A stretch of 64,000 nucleotides of DNA from Winogradskya humida (GCF_016862215.1 NZ_BOMN01000030.1:37364-101363), one strand, 5' to 3'. Positions 45,324 through 53,503 are shown, counted from the first letter of the stretch. The notes: generated by a model from the sequence alone, not told the origin. Made by a program: numbers and translations.

Positions 45324-45730
45324 TTGGTCACGCTGATGGTCGTGCCCTTACCCACCTCGGTGTCGATCTCGAACTCGTCGACGAGCCGTCGTGCACCGGA
45401 GAGCCCGAGACCCATTCCGCCGCCCGTGGTGTAACCGTCGGTCAGCGCCAGGTCGAGATCGGGGATTCCGGGGCCCTCATCGGCGAACACTATCCGGATT
45501 CCCGGCTTGCGCCCGTTGTCGACCCGGGAAACCTCGGCGTTGCCGCCACCGCCGTAGACGAGCGTGTTACGGGCGAGCTCACTGGCGGCGGTGACGATCT
45601 TCGTCTGGTCGACCAGCGACAGCTTCACGGCCACGGCGAGGGTGCGGACGAGTTGGCGCACCCGGACCACGTCCTGGTCCGAGATGATCGCAACCCGCTC
45701 GGCGGCGGCCGCGCCGTCCCACGTCGTCAT
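45311..45730 (-). CDS. rsbT: Stressosome switch kinase RsbT
   Basis: The ATG at 45730 overlaps the rsbS stop by 4 bases and gives 139 residues, the family's normal length. GHKL kinase boxes are clear: TAASELARNTLVYG, FADEGPGIPD and GGGMGLGLSGARRLVD. RsbT phosphorylates RsbS and RsbR and, when released, activates downstream phosphatases or other targets. Confidence 0.92.
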   Translation of the reverse strand: MTTWDGAAAAERVAIISDQDVVRVRQLVRTLAVAVKLSLVDQTKIVTAASELARNTLVYGGGGNAEVSRVDNGRKPGIRIVFADEGPGIPDLDLALTDGYTTGGGMGLGLSGARRLVDEFEIDTEVGKGTTISVTKWCR

Positions 45731-46137
45731 CGCGTGGAAACCGCCGGTTCCTCGTCCTCGTCCTCCAGGTCCAGCTCGTATTGCTCCCGCTCCTGGGCGA
45801 GCAGCTTCATGCCGAGCTCGACGTTGAGCGCCGTCCGGATGCCGGGCAGCGAGAGCCCGAGCTCGACCAGCGTGATCGCGACCGCGGGCCGCATGCCGAC
45901 CACCACGGTGTCGGCGTCCAGCACCTTCGACACCGAGGCGATGGTCGCGAGGGTGCGCCCGACGAACGAGTCGACGATGTCCAGCGCGCTGATGTCGATG
46001 ATCACGCCATGACAACCGGTCACAACGATCTTGTCAGCCAGGTCCTCCTGCAGCTGCAGGGCGACCTGGTCCTCCATGTCGATCTGGATCGACACCAGCA
46101 GGATGTCGCCGATCTTCAGAACCGGTACGCGCTCCAT
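45727..46137 (-). CDS. rsbS: Stressosome core STAS protein RsbS
   Basis: This 136-residue single STAS-domain protein has the sequence GVIIDISALDIVDSFVGR; Ser57 is the counterpart of the phosphorylated serine of Bacillus RsbS. The last 20 residues are an acidic tail (EYELDLEDEDEE-like) not usual in RsbS. Start codon overlaps the rsbR stop (TAATG). Confidence 0.92.
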   Translation of the reverse strand: MERVPVLKIGDILLVSIQIDMEDQVALQLQEDLADKIVVTGCHGVIIDISALDIVDSFVGRTLATIASVSKVLDADTVVVGMRPAVAITLVELGLSLPGIRTALNVELGMKLLAQEREQYELDLEDEDEEPAVSTR

Positions 46138-47003
46138 TAGCGCTCCTGCCGCTTGGTCCCGGTCAGCCGGAGGACGTGCCGCAGGGCGTCCGCGAGCGTC
46201 GCCTTGGTGGCGATGTCCCCGAACTCGATGCCGAGCGCCACGATCGTCTGGGCGATCTGCGGGCGGATGCCGGAGATGATGCAGTCGGCGCCCATCAGCC
46301 GGGCGGCCACCACGGTCTTGAGGATGTGCTGGGCGACCTGGGTGTCGACCGCAGGCACACCCGTGATGTCGATGATGGCGTACGGCGAGCCGGTGTCGAC
46401 CAGGGTCTGCAGCAGCCGCTCCATCACCACCTGGGCGCGGGCGGAGTCCAGCGTGCCGACCAGTGGCACCGCGACCACGCCCTCCCAGAGCTTCACCACC
46501 GGGGTGGAGAGCTCGAGCAACTGCTCCGCCTGGTCGGCGATCAGCTCCTCGCGAATCCGAACATAAGTGTCAAAGGTGAACAGGGCTGCCTGGTCGACAA
46601 ACGCCGAGAAGGCGATGTAGTCCCGCAAGGCACCGGCGTCCGCTTCGTCGCCCTTCTGGACGAGCTCGAGCATGGCGTCCTTGAGTGCGAAGACGCCGAC
46701 CGCGGTCTCATTCGCGGTGAAACCCTGTCGCGCCCTGGTGCTGGAGAGCTCCGCGAGCTGCGCGCGCAGCTCGGCGGCCAGGTCGTCATGCAGGTTCGGG
46801 GCGCCGCCCCGGAGCGCGGTCTGAAAGCCTTTTTGCAGTTCCGAGGTCTGGCGTTGCAGCTCAGCCCGGCTCAGTCGCCCCCGGGTGGTCCTTGCGATCT
46901 CCTCGGTCCAGGACGCGATGATGGCGTCCTCGTGCCCCTTGAACAGATCGGCCAGACGACTTCCTTGTTCCGAACTCAGCGCCACCGCTGCCTCCCGTGA
47001 CAT
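46137..47003 (-). CDS. rsbR: Stressosome sensor RsbR
   Basis: The 288-residue product has an N-terminal helical RsbRD/globin-like sensor domain (about 10-160, with ASWTEEIARTTRGRLS) and a C-terminal STAS domain (165-285). The two phosphorylatable threonines of RsbR are kept: Thr221 in AVDTQVAQHILK and the threonine of RPQIAQTIVALGI. It opens the six-gene operon rsbR-rsbS-rsbT-rsbX-like-kinase-receiver/phosphatase, every junction overlapping. It is divergent from the rsbV-like gene across 169 bases. Confidence 0.9.
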   Translation of the reverse strand: MSREAAVALSSEQGSRLADLFKGHEDAIIASWTEEIARTTRGRLSRAELQRQTSELQKGFQTALRGGAPNLHDDLAAELRAQLAELSSTRARQGFTANETAVGVFALKDAMLELVQKGDEADAGALRDYIAFSAFVDQAALFTFDTYVRIREELIADQAEQLLELSTPVVKLWEGVVAVPLVGTLDSARAQVVMERLLQTLVDTGSPYAIIDITGVPAVDTQVAQHILKTVVAARLMGADCIISGIRPQIAQTIVALGIEFGDIATKATLADALRHVLRLTGTKRQER

Positions 47004-47172
47004 TGCCGGGTAGAGCCTGCCGCGGGTCGCGGGCAGCCGCGCCGGACTTTACCATCGGGGCGTCCTTTACTTGCCTTAGGCCAACTAATACTCCATGGTC
47101 AGCTCGGCCTCCCCGTTCGGCGAAGCGGCGGCTCCGTGGAGTAACGTTCAGCTCAATAGTGGGAGGTCCTGA

Positions 47173-47526
47173 ATGTCCCTGACGGTTCAAACGGAACAGC
47201 GCGGCGATGTCGTCGTCGTGTCGGTCGGTGGTGAGCTCGATATGGCCACCGCTCCGCAGCTGCAGGACCAGATCAGCGACCTGCTGGAGAAGGGCCGCAC
47301 CCGGCTGGTCTTCGACCTCGCCGAGGTGTCGTTCTGCGACTCCACCGGTCTCTCCGTCTTCGTCCGCGCCAAGAACAGCACCGACGACGCGGGTGGTGTC
47401 GTGCGTCTGGCCGCCCCGCAACGCGGAGTGCTGCGCATCCTCGAGGTCAGCGGTCTGGTCGAGGTGCTCCACACGTACCCGACGGTTGATGAGGCCGTGA
47501 CGGCCGAGGAGCCGGCGCTCGACTGA
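47173..47526 (+). CDS. rsbV: STAS anti-sigma factor antagonist (RsbV/SpoIIAA-like)
   Basis: The 117-residue protein follows GGGAGG and a 7-base spacer. It is a single STAS domain with GELDMATAPQLQDQI and SFCDSTGLSVFV; Ser57 is the phosphorylation site. When dephosphorylated it would capture an RsbW-type anti-sigma kinase. It sits divergent from the stressosome operon, whose last gene encodes a matching phosphatase. No sigma factor or RsbW gene is in the window. Confidence 0.88.
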   Translation: MSLTVQTEQRGDVVVVSVGGELDMATAPQLQDQISDLLEKGRTRLVFDLAEVSFCDSTGLSVFVRAKNSTDDAGGVVRLAAPQRGVLRILEVSGLVEVLHTYPTVDEAVTAEEPALD

Positions 47527-47548
47527 GTGTGCCCTTTTTAACTCATGG

Positions 47549-47576
47549 CCGATCAGCGTAGTTTGTCGCTGATCGG
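47549..47576 (+). terminator. Hairpin after the rsbV-like gene
   Basis: CCGATCAGCG (47549-47558) and CGCTGATCGG (47567-47576) form a 10-bp stem with an 8-base loop between rsbV and mscL. No T-run follows, so it could be a weak terminator or a processing hairpin. Confidence 0.55.
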
Positions 47577-47630
47577 TCGCGGGAAACTGCTGCGGTCGAA
47601 CCCCCTCGGTCCCCGTCAGCAGGAGTGCTC

Positions 47631-48080
47631 GTGAGTTCGATGTTCAAAGGCTTCAAAGACTTCATCATGCGCGGCAACGTTGTCGACCTCGCGGTCGGCA
47701 TCGTCATCGGCGCTGCGTTCACGGCGGTGGTGACCGCATTCACCAAGGCGTTCCTCGAGCCCCTCATCAAGCTCATCAGCGGCGGGTCCGGCGTCAGCGC
47801 GGGGAAGCCGTCCATCCGCGGCGTCGAGTTCGACATCCCGGGCTTCCTCAACGCGGTGATCACCTTCCTCCTCACCGCCGCGGTGCTGTACTTCCTCGTG
47901 GTCTACCCGCTGAACCGGCTCGCCGAGCGTCGCAAGCGCGGCGAGGAGCCGCCGCCGGAGGCCCCCAGCGAAGAGGTCAAGCTGCTCACCGAGATCCGCG
48001 ATGCCCTCGTGCGCCAGCAGGTCGCCCCGGGTGCGGTGAACGACATTCTCGGACGCCACCAGCAGGACCCGCCGCGCTGA
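47631..48080 (+). CDS. mscL: Large-conductance mechanosensitive channel
   Basis: The GTG at 47631 is chosen because AGGAG ends at 47625, 5 bases upstream. The 149-residue MscL begins MSSMFKGFKDFIMRGNVVDLAVGIVIGAAF (amphipathic helix plus TM1), has the periplasmic loop at about 45-70, TM2 near 72-98 and a cytoplasmic helix ending in an acidic/basic tail. It releases solutes on hypo-osmotic shock. Its place beside stress-signalling genes fits. Confidence 0.93.
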   Translation: MSSMFKGFKDFIMRGNVVDLAVGIVIGAAFTAVVTAFTKAFLEPLIKLISGGSGVSAGKPSIRGVEFDIPGFLNAVITFLLTAAVLYFLVVYPLNRLAERRKRGEEPPPEAPSEEVKLLTEIRDALVRQQVAPGAVNDILGRHQQDPPR

Positions 48081-48131
48081 TCAGGGCCCTTCCTGATCAA
48101 GATCGGAAAAGCTGACCCCATCCGGCACTGT

Positions 48132-48147
48132 TCGAACAAATGTTCGA
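48132..48147. promoter_or_regulatory. LexA-type SOS box nested in a longer inverted repeat
   Basis: TCGAACAAATGTTCGA is a perfect match to the actinobacterial SOS pattern TCGAAC-N4-GTTCGA. It is framed by CCGGCACTG (48122-48130) and CAGTGCCGG (48150-48158), a further 9-bp inverted repeat. A possible -10 box TACAGT (48148-48153) lies 6 bases before the ATG of the next gene. Confidence 0.75.
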
Positions 48148-48159
48148 TACAGTGCCGGG

Positions 48160-48390
48160 ATGGAGCAGCGTAAGCACTGGTGGAACGGCAAATGGGGACG
48201 CGTCGCTCGCAAGGACGTATACCTGCGCACAAGCGGTGACCAGTGGTACGTCGAGCAGCGCGCGGGCGGCTCCGACGGTGTCTCCCACTTCTTCGAGTAC
48301 GACAGCGAGGACGAGGCGCTGGACATGGTCCGCGCCCTGCTGAACGGCTCGGACGACTGGCGTGAGCTCTCCGTCCGGCCCCGGGCCTAG
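48160..48390 (+). CDS. Small SOS-box-controlled protein of unknown function
   Basis: The 76-residue protein (MEQRKHWWNGKWGRVARKDVYL...) has a basic, Trp-rich start, a beta-hairpin (WYVEQRAGGSDGVSHFFEYD) and a helix (EDEALDMVRALL). There is no Shine-Dalgarno sequence and the putative -10 box ends 6 bases upstream, so the transcript may be leaderless. A LexA box covers the promoter, so induction by DNA damage is predicted. The family is unknown to me. It overlaps the next, convergent gene by 4 bases. Confidence 0.7.
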   Translation: MEQRKHWWNGKWGRVARKDVYLRTSGDQWYVEQRAGGSDGVSHFFEYDSEDEALDMVRALLNGSDDWRELSVRPRA

Positions 48391-49343
48391 GCTGCTTCCC
48401 GGCGCTCGCCCTCGTCGTGCTGCGCGGTCAGCGGGCCCGACGGGATCAACCGGAGCCGTGGCTGCTGTGAAGTGCTCCCAGCCTCGTCGTCCTCCTCCAC
48501 CAGATGCCATCCAAGGCCGGTGGAGACGCGATTGCCCGGCGGCTGCGCGAAGCCCTCAGCAACCCGCGACAACGCCACCACGATCAGATAACCCATGATC
48601 ACGAAGCCGTGGCTGACGAGCCGCGTGGCGTCGACCCGCGCGGCCGAAAGATCGTTGACGGAGAGCAGCAGCAGCATCCCCACAAAAGCGGTCAGCATCG
48701 GCACCAGCCCGGTCGGCCGGCTCCGTCGCAGCGCGATGAAGAGATAGCCCGCCCCGACCGCGACGTTCCAGGCGGCGGACTCGTGCCAGAGGTGCCCGGG
48801 AGTCGCGTCCAGCCCGGTGTGCACATGCAGGCTCGCCGCCCCGCCACCGACCTGCGCCAGGCCGAGGATGAGCTGCACGGCCCCGACCGCGGCCAGCGCG
48901 ACATAGAGCATGGCCGTCGCCCGCACCCGCCAGTCCTCCGGCAGCCTCCGGCCCAACCTCGCAGCCACCTTCTCCGCCGCGGCCTTCCCCGCGCCGGCTT
49001 TCCCCGCGCTGGCCTTTCCCGCGCCGGCCTTCCCCGCGCCGGCCAGCTGCCCGCCGGTCAGGCCGGTGGCGGCCGGGGAGTCGGTGGTGATCAGCTTCGG
49101 CTGAGGGGCCGTCGGGTGGGCGATCTCGGGGTGGGCGAGGGCGGCCATGATCGCGCCGCTCAGGTCGGGGACGTCGGTGACCAGGCCGGTGCGGGTCAGC
49201 CGGTTGACCGTGGCGGCGCGATCCAGCCACTCCCGGCAACCGGCACACCCGGCCAGGTGCTCGTCGACACCGGCCCGCTCAGCCGGATCGTCCTCGCCGT
49301 CCAGTTGAGCGGACAGCTTCTCGCGCCACTGCTCACACGCCAT
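48387..49343 (-). CDS. Zinc-finger (zf-HC2) anti-sigma-like membrane protein
   Basis: The 318-residue product has an N-terminal zf-HC2 motif (VDEHLAGCAGCREW, with Cys3 near the start), the fold of zinc-binding anti-sigma factors. A low-complexity linker of AGKA words (about 100-127) leads to five predicted helices at about 140-265 and a short tail. Family members hold an ECF sigma at the membrane, but no sigma gene is adjacent, so the partner lies elsewhere or the protein has another role. The AGKA repeat is a DNA-level tandem repeat near 48998-49045. Confidence 0.78.
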   Translation of the reverse strand: MACEQWREKLSAQLDGEDDPAERAGVDEHLAGCAGCREWLDRAATVNRLTRTGLVTDVPDLSGAIMAALAHPEIAHPTAPQPKLITTDSPAATGLTGGQLAGAGKAGAGKASAGKAGAGKAAAEKVAARLGRRLPEDWRVRATAMLYVALAAVGAVQLILGLAQVGGGAASLHVHTGLDATPGHLWHESAAWNVAVGAGYLFIALRRSRPTGLVPMLTAFVGMLLLLSVNDLSAARVDATRLVSHGFVIMGYLIVVALSRVAEGFAQPPGNRVSTGLGWHLVEEDDEAGSTSQQPRLRLIPSGPLTAQHDEGERREAA

Positions 49344-49398
49344 ACCCCCATAGTCGCGCGGCGCGGCCGAAGAGTTCCCGCGGCCTATATGCCAGTGC

Positions 49399-50028
49399 CT
49401 ATATGTCGGGGCGCTGGACCGAGGCGTTGCCGCCGGTGTTGCCCATCAGCCGGCGCCGTTCGCGGAAGGCGCGCAGGTTTGCCGTGTTGCCGCAGGTGCT
49501 GACGTCATGCCACACCCCGCTGTTGTTGCGGGACGTGTCGAAGAAGGCGGCCCGGCATTCGACGTTGTTGCACAGTTTGAGCCGGGGCCAGAGCCCGGCC
49601 TGCTGGGCCAGCAGGGCCTCCGACCACAGCGCCGAGGCCAGCCATCTCGTGCCGCGCCCGGCCGGCACGATCCGGACCCAGCCGTCGGCCTCCGGGACGA
49701 GCGTGACGGGCACGTCGGCCGGGGGCAGCGAACCCTCCTGGCCCGATTCGCGGCCGGTGCCGGCCAGGATCACGCCCTCGAAGGTGCTGCGGAGCCGGCG
49801 CAGGGAACGCATGTCGCTCGAGGAGAGCAGGAGCACCGGCGCGGGCAGTGCGGAGACCCGCGACCAGGTGGCCAGCGCGTCGCTCAGCCAGCGCTGCGCG
49901 TCGTCCGGGTTGCCGAGCAGGTCGGGGGCGTAAGACATGGTCGCCCGGGTGTTGAGGAGATCCTGCAGGAGGGCGAGGCCGGCGGGCGCCTCGCGTACGC
50001 CGTGCCTGGCGCTCGCCTTCCATGACAT
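49399..50028 (-). CDS. CGNR zinc-finger transcriptional regulator
   Basis: This 209-residue protein has an N-terminal ABATE-like domain (LALLQDLLNTRA, residue 18-29, to about 150) and a C-terminal CGNR zinc finger: LCNNVECRAAFFDTSRNN then VSTCGNTANLRAFRERRR. The name-giving CGNR is CGNT here. Members are proposed stress-response DNA-binding regulators. The ribosome site is weak. Single gene. Confidence 0.85.
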   Translation of the reverse strand: MSWKASARHGVREAPAGLALLQDLLNTRATMSYAPDLLGNPDDAQRWLSDALATWSRVSALPAPVLLLSSSDMRSLRRLRSTFEGVILAGTGRESGQEGSLPPADVPVTLVPEADGWVRIVPAGRGTRWLASALWSEALLAQQAGLWPRLKLCNNVECRAAFFDTSRNNSGVWHDVSTCGNTANLRAFRERRRLMGNTGGNASVQRPDI

Positions 50029-50150
50029 AGGCGAAGCCTACTTGTTTCTTTTCGCGCCCCGCAGCCCGGTCGGCCTGGTCATTACCCTTGACGGACCATT
50101 ACCCGGACTGGAAAGTTTCTCGCGTGTGATGATCGAGCAGGGAGGGGATC

Positions 50151-50948
50151 GTGGTGCGCAGAGCTCTGACGTTCGTCGTGGCGGTGTCCGCGGCGGCAGC
50201 GCTCGCGACCGCGTGTGATTCCGACGCCTCTGACCAGGCAACTCCGACGTTATCCACAGCCCCGTCCACAGCCTCGGCGGCGCCGTCCACAGCTGCTCCT
50301 GCGCCTGCCGAGCCGACTGAGAACACGCCGGCGCCAACACCCAGCGCCACCTCGGACAAGCTCAAGCAGGGGGCGAAGGGTGACCGGGTCGTCGCGTTGC
50401 AGCAGCGGCTCAACGAGCTCGGCTACTGGAACGGTAAGGCGGACGGCAAATTCGGCGGTCAGACCCAGCAGGCGGTCTACGCGTTGCAGAAGGCCGCGAG
50501 CCTGGACCGCGACGGCGTGGTCGGCGCCGACACCCAGAAGGCCCTCGACAAGGGGGTGCGGCCCAAGGCCAAGAGCACGAGCGGGCACGTCATTGAGATC
50601 AACAAGAAGCGCCAGCTCCTGATGCTCGTGGACGACGGCGAGGTCACGCAGGTCTTCAACACGTCGACGGGCTCCGGCGCGCAGTACGAGCAGGAGGGCT
50701 CGACCCACGTCGCGTCCACCCCGGCGGGCAGGTTCTCGGTCTCACGTCAGATCGACGGCTGGCGGAACGCGCCGCTCGGACTGCTGTGGCGCCCGAAGTA
50801 CTTCAACGGTGGCATCGCGGTGCACGGCGCCAACAGCGTCCCGCCGTACGCCGCGTCCCATGGCTGTGCCCGGTTGTCGATCTCGGCGATGAACTATCTC
50901 TGGACCAACGACAAGATCCCGCTCAAGACCAAGGTGTGGGTCTACTGA
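50151..50948 (+). CDS. Lipoprotein L,D-transpeptidase with peptidoglycan-binding domain
   Basis: The GTG at 50151 (or 50154) follows GGAGGGG. The 265-residue product has a lipoprotein signal (ALATAC, Cys at about 22), a Ser/Thr/Pro linker to about 75, a PG_binding_1 domain (VVALQQRLNELGYWNGKADGKFG) and a YkuD domain (about 140-265) with the active-site SHGCARLS. It makes or edits 3-3 cross-links in peptidoglycan. Confidence 0.9.
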   Translation: MVRRALTFVVAVSAAAALATACDSDASDQATPTLSTAPSTASAAPSTAAPAPAEPTENTPAPTPSATSDKLKQGAKGDRVVALQQRLNELGYWNGKADGKFGGQTQQAVYALQKAASLDRDGVVGADTQKALDKGVRPKAKSTSGHVIEINKKRQLLMLVDDGEVTQVFNTSTGSGAQYEQEGSTHVASTPAGRFSVSRQIDGWRNAPLGLLWRPKYFNGGIAVHGANSVPPYAASHGCARLSISAMNYLWTNDKIPLKTKVWVY

Positions 50949-50982
50949 GCCAGAAATTTGCGCGGCCCCATAAAGTGTTGGC

Positions 50983-51522
50983 GTGAGCGCGGCGACCGTT
51001 GATCAGCTGGCCGAGACGGCCGAGCACGTCGGGTGGTTGATCAATGGCATCAAGCCTGATCAGTGGGGGGATCCGACCCCCTGCCCCGAGTGGGACGTGC
51101 AGGCCCTGGTCCGGCATCTGGTGCTGGGCAACGTCATGGATGCCTCCGGTCTGCTGACCCGTCCGCCGAAGCATCGCGAGCTGCTCGCCGGCTTCGACGA
51201 GACCGCCGCGACCCTGATCGCGGCGTTCCGGCAACCGGGAGTGCTGGACCGGATCCTCGAGGTGCCGTTCGGCCGGGTCGACGGGCTGATGGCGCTGCAC
51301 CTGAGGCTGACCGAGCTGCTGGTCCACGGGTGGGACATCGCCCGGGCCACCGGTCAGCAGGCCGGTTTCCCGGACGAGATCGTGGTCCAGGAGCTGGGCT
51401 TCACCGCGAAGGCACTGGCCGCGATGCCGGTCCCGCGCCGCCCGTTCGCCCCGCCGATCGCCGCACAGGCCGGAGCCCCGGCCCTGGATCACCTGGTCTC
51501 GTCGCTGGGGCGAGTGGCCTAG
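50983..51522 (+). CDS. TIGR03086-type DinB-like metal-binding protein
   Basis: The 179-residue protein (GTG start) has the TIGR03086/mycothiol-dependent maleylpyruvate isomerase-like fold: WGDPTPCPEWDVQALVRHLV at 28-47, HLRLTELLVHGWDIARATGQ near 108. His-His-type metal ligands (RHL, HGWD) are present. Enzyme activity is not predictable from this. Confidence 0.8.
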   Translation: MSAATVDQLAETAEHVGWLINGIKPDQWGDPTPCPEWDVQALVRHLVLGNVMDASGLLTRPPKHRELLAGFDETAATLIAAFRQPGVLDRILEVPFGRVDGLMALHLRLTELLVHGWDIARATGQQAGFPDEIVVQELGFTAKALAAMPVPRRPFAPPIAAQAGAPALDHLVSSLGRVA

Positions 51523-51559
51523 GCAGGCTCGCCGTGATCGGCAGGACACGGCCTGGAGC

Positions 51560-52225
51560 TCAGAGCTCGCCGTCGCCGTAGGGCAGTCTTTCCAGCCAGC
51601 CGGGCGCGAGCCGGATGATGAGCCGGGCCGCGGCCGGGTCCTGGGGGTACTGCGGGCCGAAGTGGCGCCAGAAGTCGACGAAGACCCACGGGTCGTCCAA
51701 CTCGAACTCGTCGTCCGGGAACGCCGTGCCGCGCTCGATGTCGAGGTCCTCGATGTCGTCGAGTTTGACCGGCGTCAGGTAGGGAGTCACCTGCTCGACG
51801 GGGATACCGACCGCGTCGGCGACCGTGGCGGGCCGGGAGGCGTACTTCTTGCGCAGGCGGTCGGCGTCCTGCCGGCTCTCGGCGAAGTAGTCCGGCAGGC
51901 TCGCGAACCGGTCCAGCGTCACGCCGTTGCGCAGCAGCATGTGCCGCCAGTAGTCGCCGTCGTAGAGGCTGACCGAGCTGGCCAGGGTGCCGAGCCGGCG
52001 GGACACGAACTCGGCGGCGGCCAGCTCGGAGAACGGCGTCGGCCACAGGATCACGGTCCAGCCGCCGGTGGGGGAGTAGACCCGTACGTCGTTCTCGGTC
52101 GGCGGGGACTGCTCGTCGACGTTCTCGGCGGCCCATGAGTTCGTGTTGAAGAAGCCGAGCACTGCTTCGCGTACGGCGTCGAGGTCCTCGGTCTGGAATG
52201 CGGTTGCGGTTATGAACTCACCCAT
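51560..52225 (-). CDS. Protein of unknown function
   Basis: The ATG at 52225 gives 221 residues (earlier frame-open codons lie in the PadR promoter). It is soluble, alpha/beta, with many aromatic and acidic residues (VRVYSPTGGWTVILWPTPFSELAAAEFVSRRL, then VKLDDIEDLDIE and DDPWVFVDFWRHF). I do not recognise the family. It is divergent from the padR-like gene. Confidence 0.65.
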   Translation of the reverse strand: MGEFITATAFQTEDLDAVREAVLGFFNTNSWAAENVDEQSPPTENDVRVYSPTGGWTVILWPTPFSELAAAEFVSRRLGTLASSVSLYDGDYWRHMLLRNGVTLDRFASLPDYFAESRQDADRLRKKYASRPATVADAVGIPVEQVTPYLTPVKLDDIEDLDIERGTAFPDDEFELDDPWVFVDFWRHFGPQYPQDPAAARLIIRLAPGWLERLPYGDGEL

Positions 52226-52254
52226 AGTCGCGACCCTATCCTCTTGACGACCTC

Positions 52255-52271
52255 TATTCACTCAGTGAATA
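52255..52271. promoter_or_regulatory. Palindromic operator, probable PadR autoregulation site
   Basis: TATTCACT-C-AGTGAATA is a perfect 8-bp palindrome with a single-base centre. It lies just before the start of the PadR-like gene, with TTGACG (a good -35) at 52244-52249, so it would overlap the promoter. This is the usual layout for autoregulated PadR exporter operons. Confidence 0.7.
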
Positions 52272-52280
52272 GTGGCCGCC

Positions 52281-52817
52281 ATGTCCACGTCGCATGTGCT
52301 TCTCGGGCTCCTCGCCGGCGGTCCGCGCCATGGCTACGAGCTGAAGCGGTCGCATGACGAGCGGCTGCCACAGGCCAAGCCGCTCGCCTTCGGCCAGGTC
52401 TACGCGACCCTCGGCCGCCTCGAACGCGACGGTCTCGTCGAGCAGAGCGGGCAGGACCGCGACGGCGGCCCCGACCGCACCTCGTACGTGATCACCGAGG
52501 CCGGCCGGGCCCGCCTGGGTGAGTGGCTGACCGAGGTCGAGGCGCCCGCACCATACGTGACCAGCGCACTCTTCGCGAAGGTCGTGGTCAGCCTGCTCGC
52601 CTCGGGGGAGCGGACGGCCACCGACTATCTCGTCGCCCAGCGGACGGCCCACATCACCCGGCTGCGGGAGCTGACCGCGGTCAAGACCGACAGTGCCGCC
52701 GCCGTCGGTGACGTCGTCGCGGCCGACTACGCCATCGCCCACCTGGACGCGGACCTGCGCTGGTTGCAGACCACGCTGCTGCGCCTCGCCGACCTGAACG
52801 AGGAGATGAACCCATGA
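52281..52817 (+). CDS. PadR-family transcriptional regulator
   Basis: The start is taken as ATG 52281 (GTG 52272 touches the palindrome). The 178-residue product opens MSTSHVLLGLLAGGPRHGYELKRSHDERL, a PadR winged helix (1-80) followed by LSQGQVYATLGRLERDGLV-like words and a C-terminal helical dimer domain. It overlaps the ABC ATPase gene by 4 bases and probably represses the exporter until a substrate appears. Confidence 0.9.
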   Translation: MSTSHVLLGLLAGGPRHGYELKRSHDERLPQAKPLAFGQVYATLGRLERDGLVEQSGQDRDGGPDRTSYVITEAGRARLGEWLTEVEAPAPYVTSALFAKVVVSLLASGERTATDYLVAQRTAHITRLRELTAVKTDSAAAVGDVVAADYAIAHLDADLRWLQTTLLRLADLNEEMNP

Positions 52818-53503
52818 ACACCTTGCTACAGGGAACCGCTCTGCACCGGGCCTACGGACCCACGCCTGCCCTGCGCGGCGTCGACATCGAAGTCACCGAG
52901 GGTGAGATTGTCGCCATCACCGGTCCCAGCGGCTGCGGCAAGTCCACGCTGCTGCACTGTCTCGCGGGGATCATGCGGGTCGACTCCGGATCGGTCCGCT
53001 ACCGGGATCAGGACATCGGGTTGTGGTCCGAGTCGGCGCGGTCGAAGCTGCGGCGTACGGAATTCGGCGTCCTCTTCCAATTCGGTCAGCTCGTGCCGGA
53101 GCTGACCGCGGGCGAGAACGTCGCGCTGCCGCTGCTCCTCGGCGGAGCGAAGCGGCGTGAGGCCCGCAAGACCGCGGAGGAGTGGCTCGACCGGTTCGGC
53201 GTCGCTGAGCTCGCCGACAAGTTGCCCGGCGCGATGTCCGGGGGCCAGCAGCAGCGCTGTGCGGTGGCGCGGGCCATGGTCACCGAGCCACGGGCGCTCT
53301 TCGCCGACGAGCCGACCGGCGCGCTCGACGTTCTCACCGGAGAGCAGGTGCTGGGCGAGATCGTCCGCGTCGCGCGGGAGAGGGGCATGGCGGTCGTGCT
53401 GGTCACGCATGAGGCGCAGATCGCCGCGTACGCCGACCGCGAGATCTCCCTGCGCGACGGTGCCCTCGACCCCACCGGTCTCGGCCTGCGGACCCACGCA
53501 TGA
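52814..53503 (+). CDS. ABC transporter ATP-binding protein (MacB/FtsE type)
   Basis: The 229-residue ATPase carries Walker A GPSGCGKST, Q-loop FQFGQLV, signature MSGGQQQR, Walker B ALFADEPTGALD and the switch His in VTHEAQIA. It pairs with the FtsX-type permease, overlapping it by 4 bases. Confidence 0.93.
   Translation: MNTLLQGTALHRAYGPTPALRGVDIEVTEGEIVAITGPSGCGKSTLLHCLAGIMRVDSGSVRYRDQDIGLWSESARSKLRRTEFGVLFQFGQLVPELTAGENVALPLLLGGAKRREARKTAEEWLDRFGVAELADKLPGAMSGGQQQRCAVARAMVTEPRALFADEPTGALDVLTGEQVLGEIVRVARERGMAVVLVTHEAQIAAYADREISLRDGALDPTGLGLRTHA

Noticed and set aside
48998..49045. Short tandem repeat considered as a mobile-element or CRISPR trace
   Set aside because: It is an in-frame AGKA-coding repeat in the anti-sigma-like protein, with no spacers or terminal repeats.
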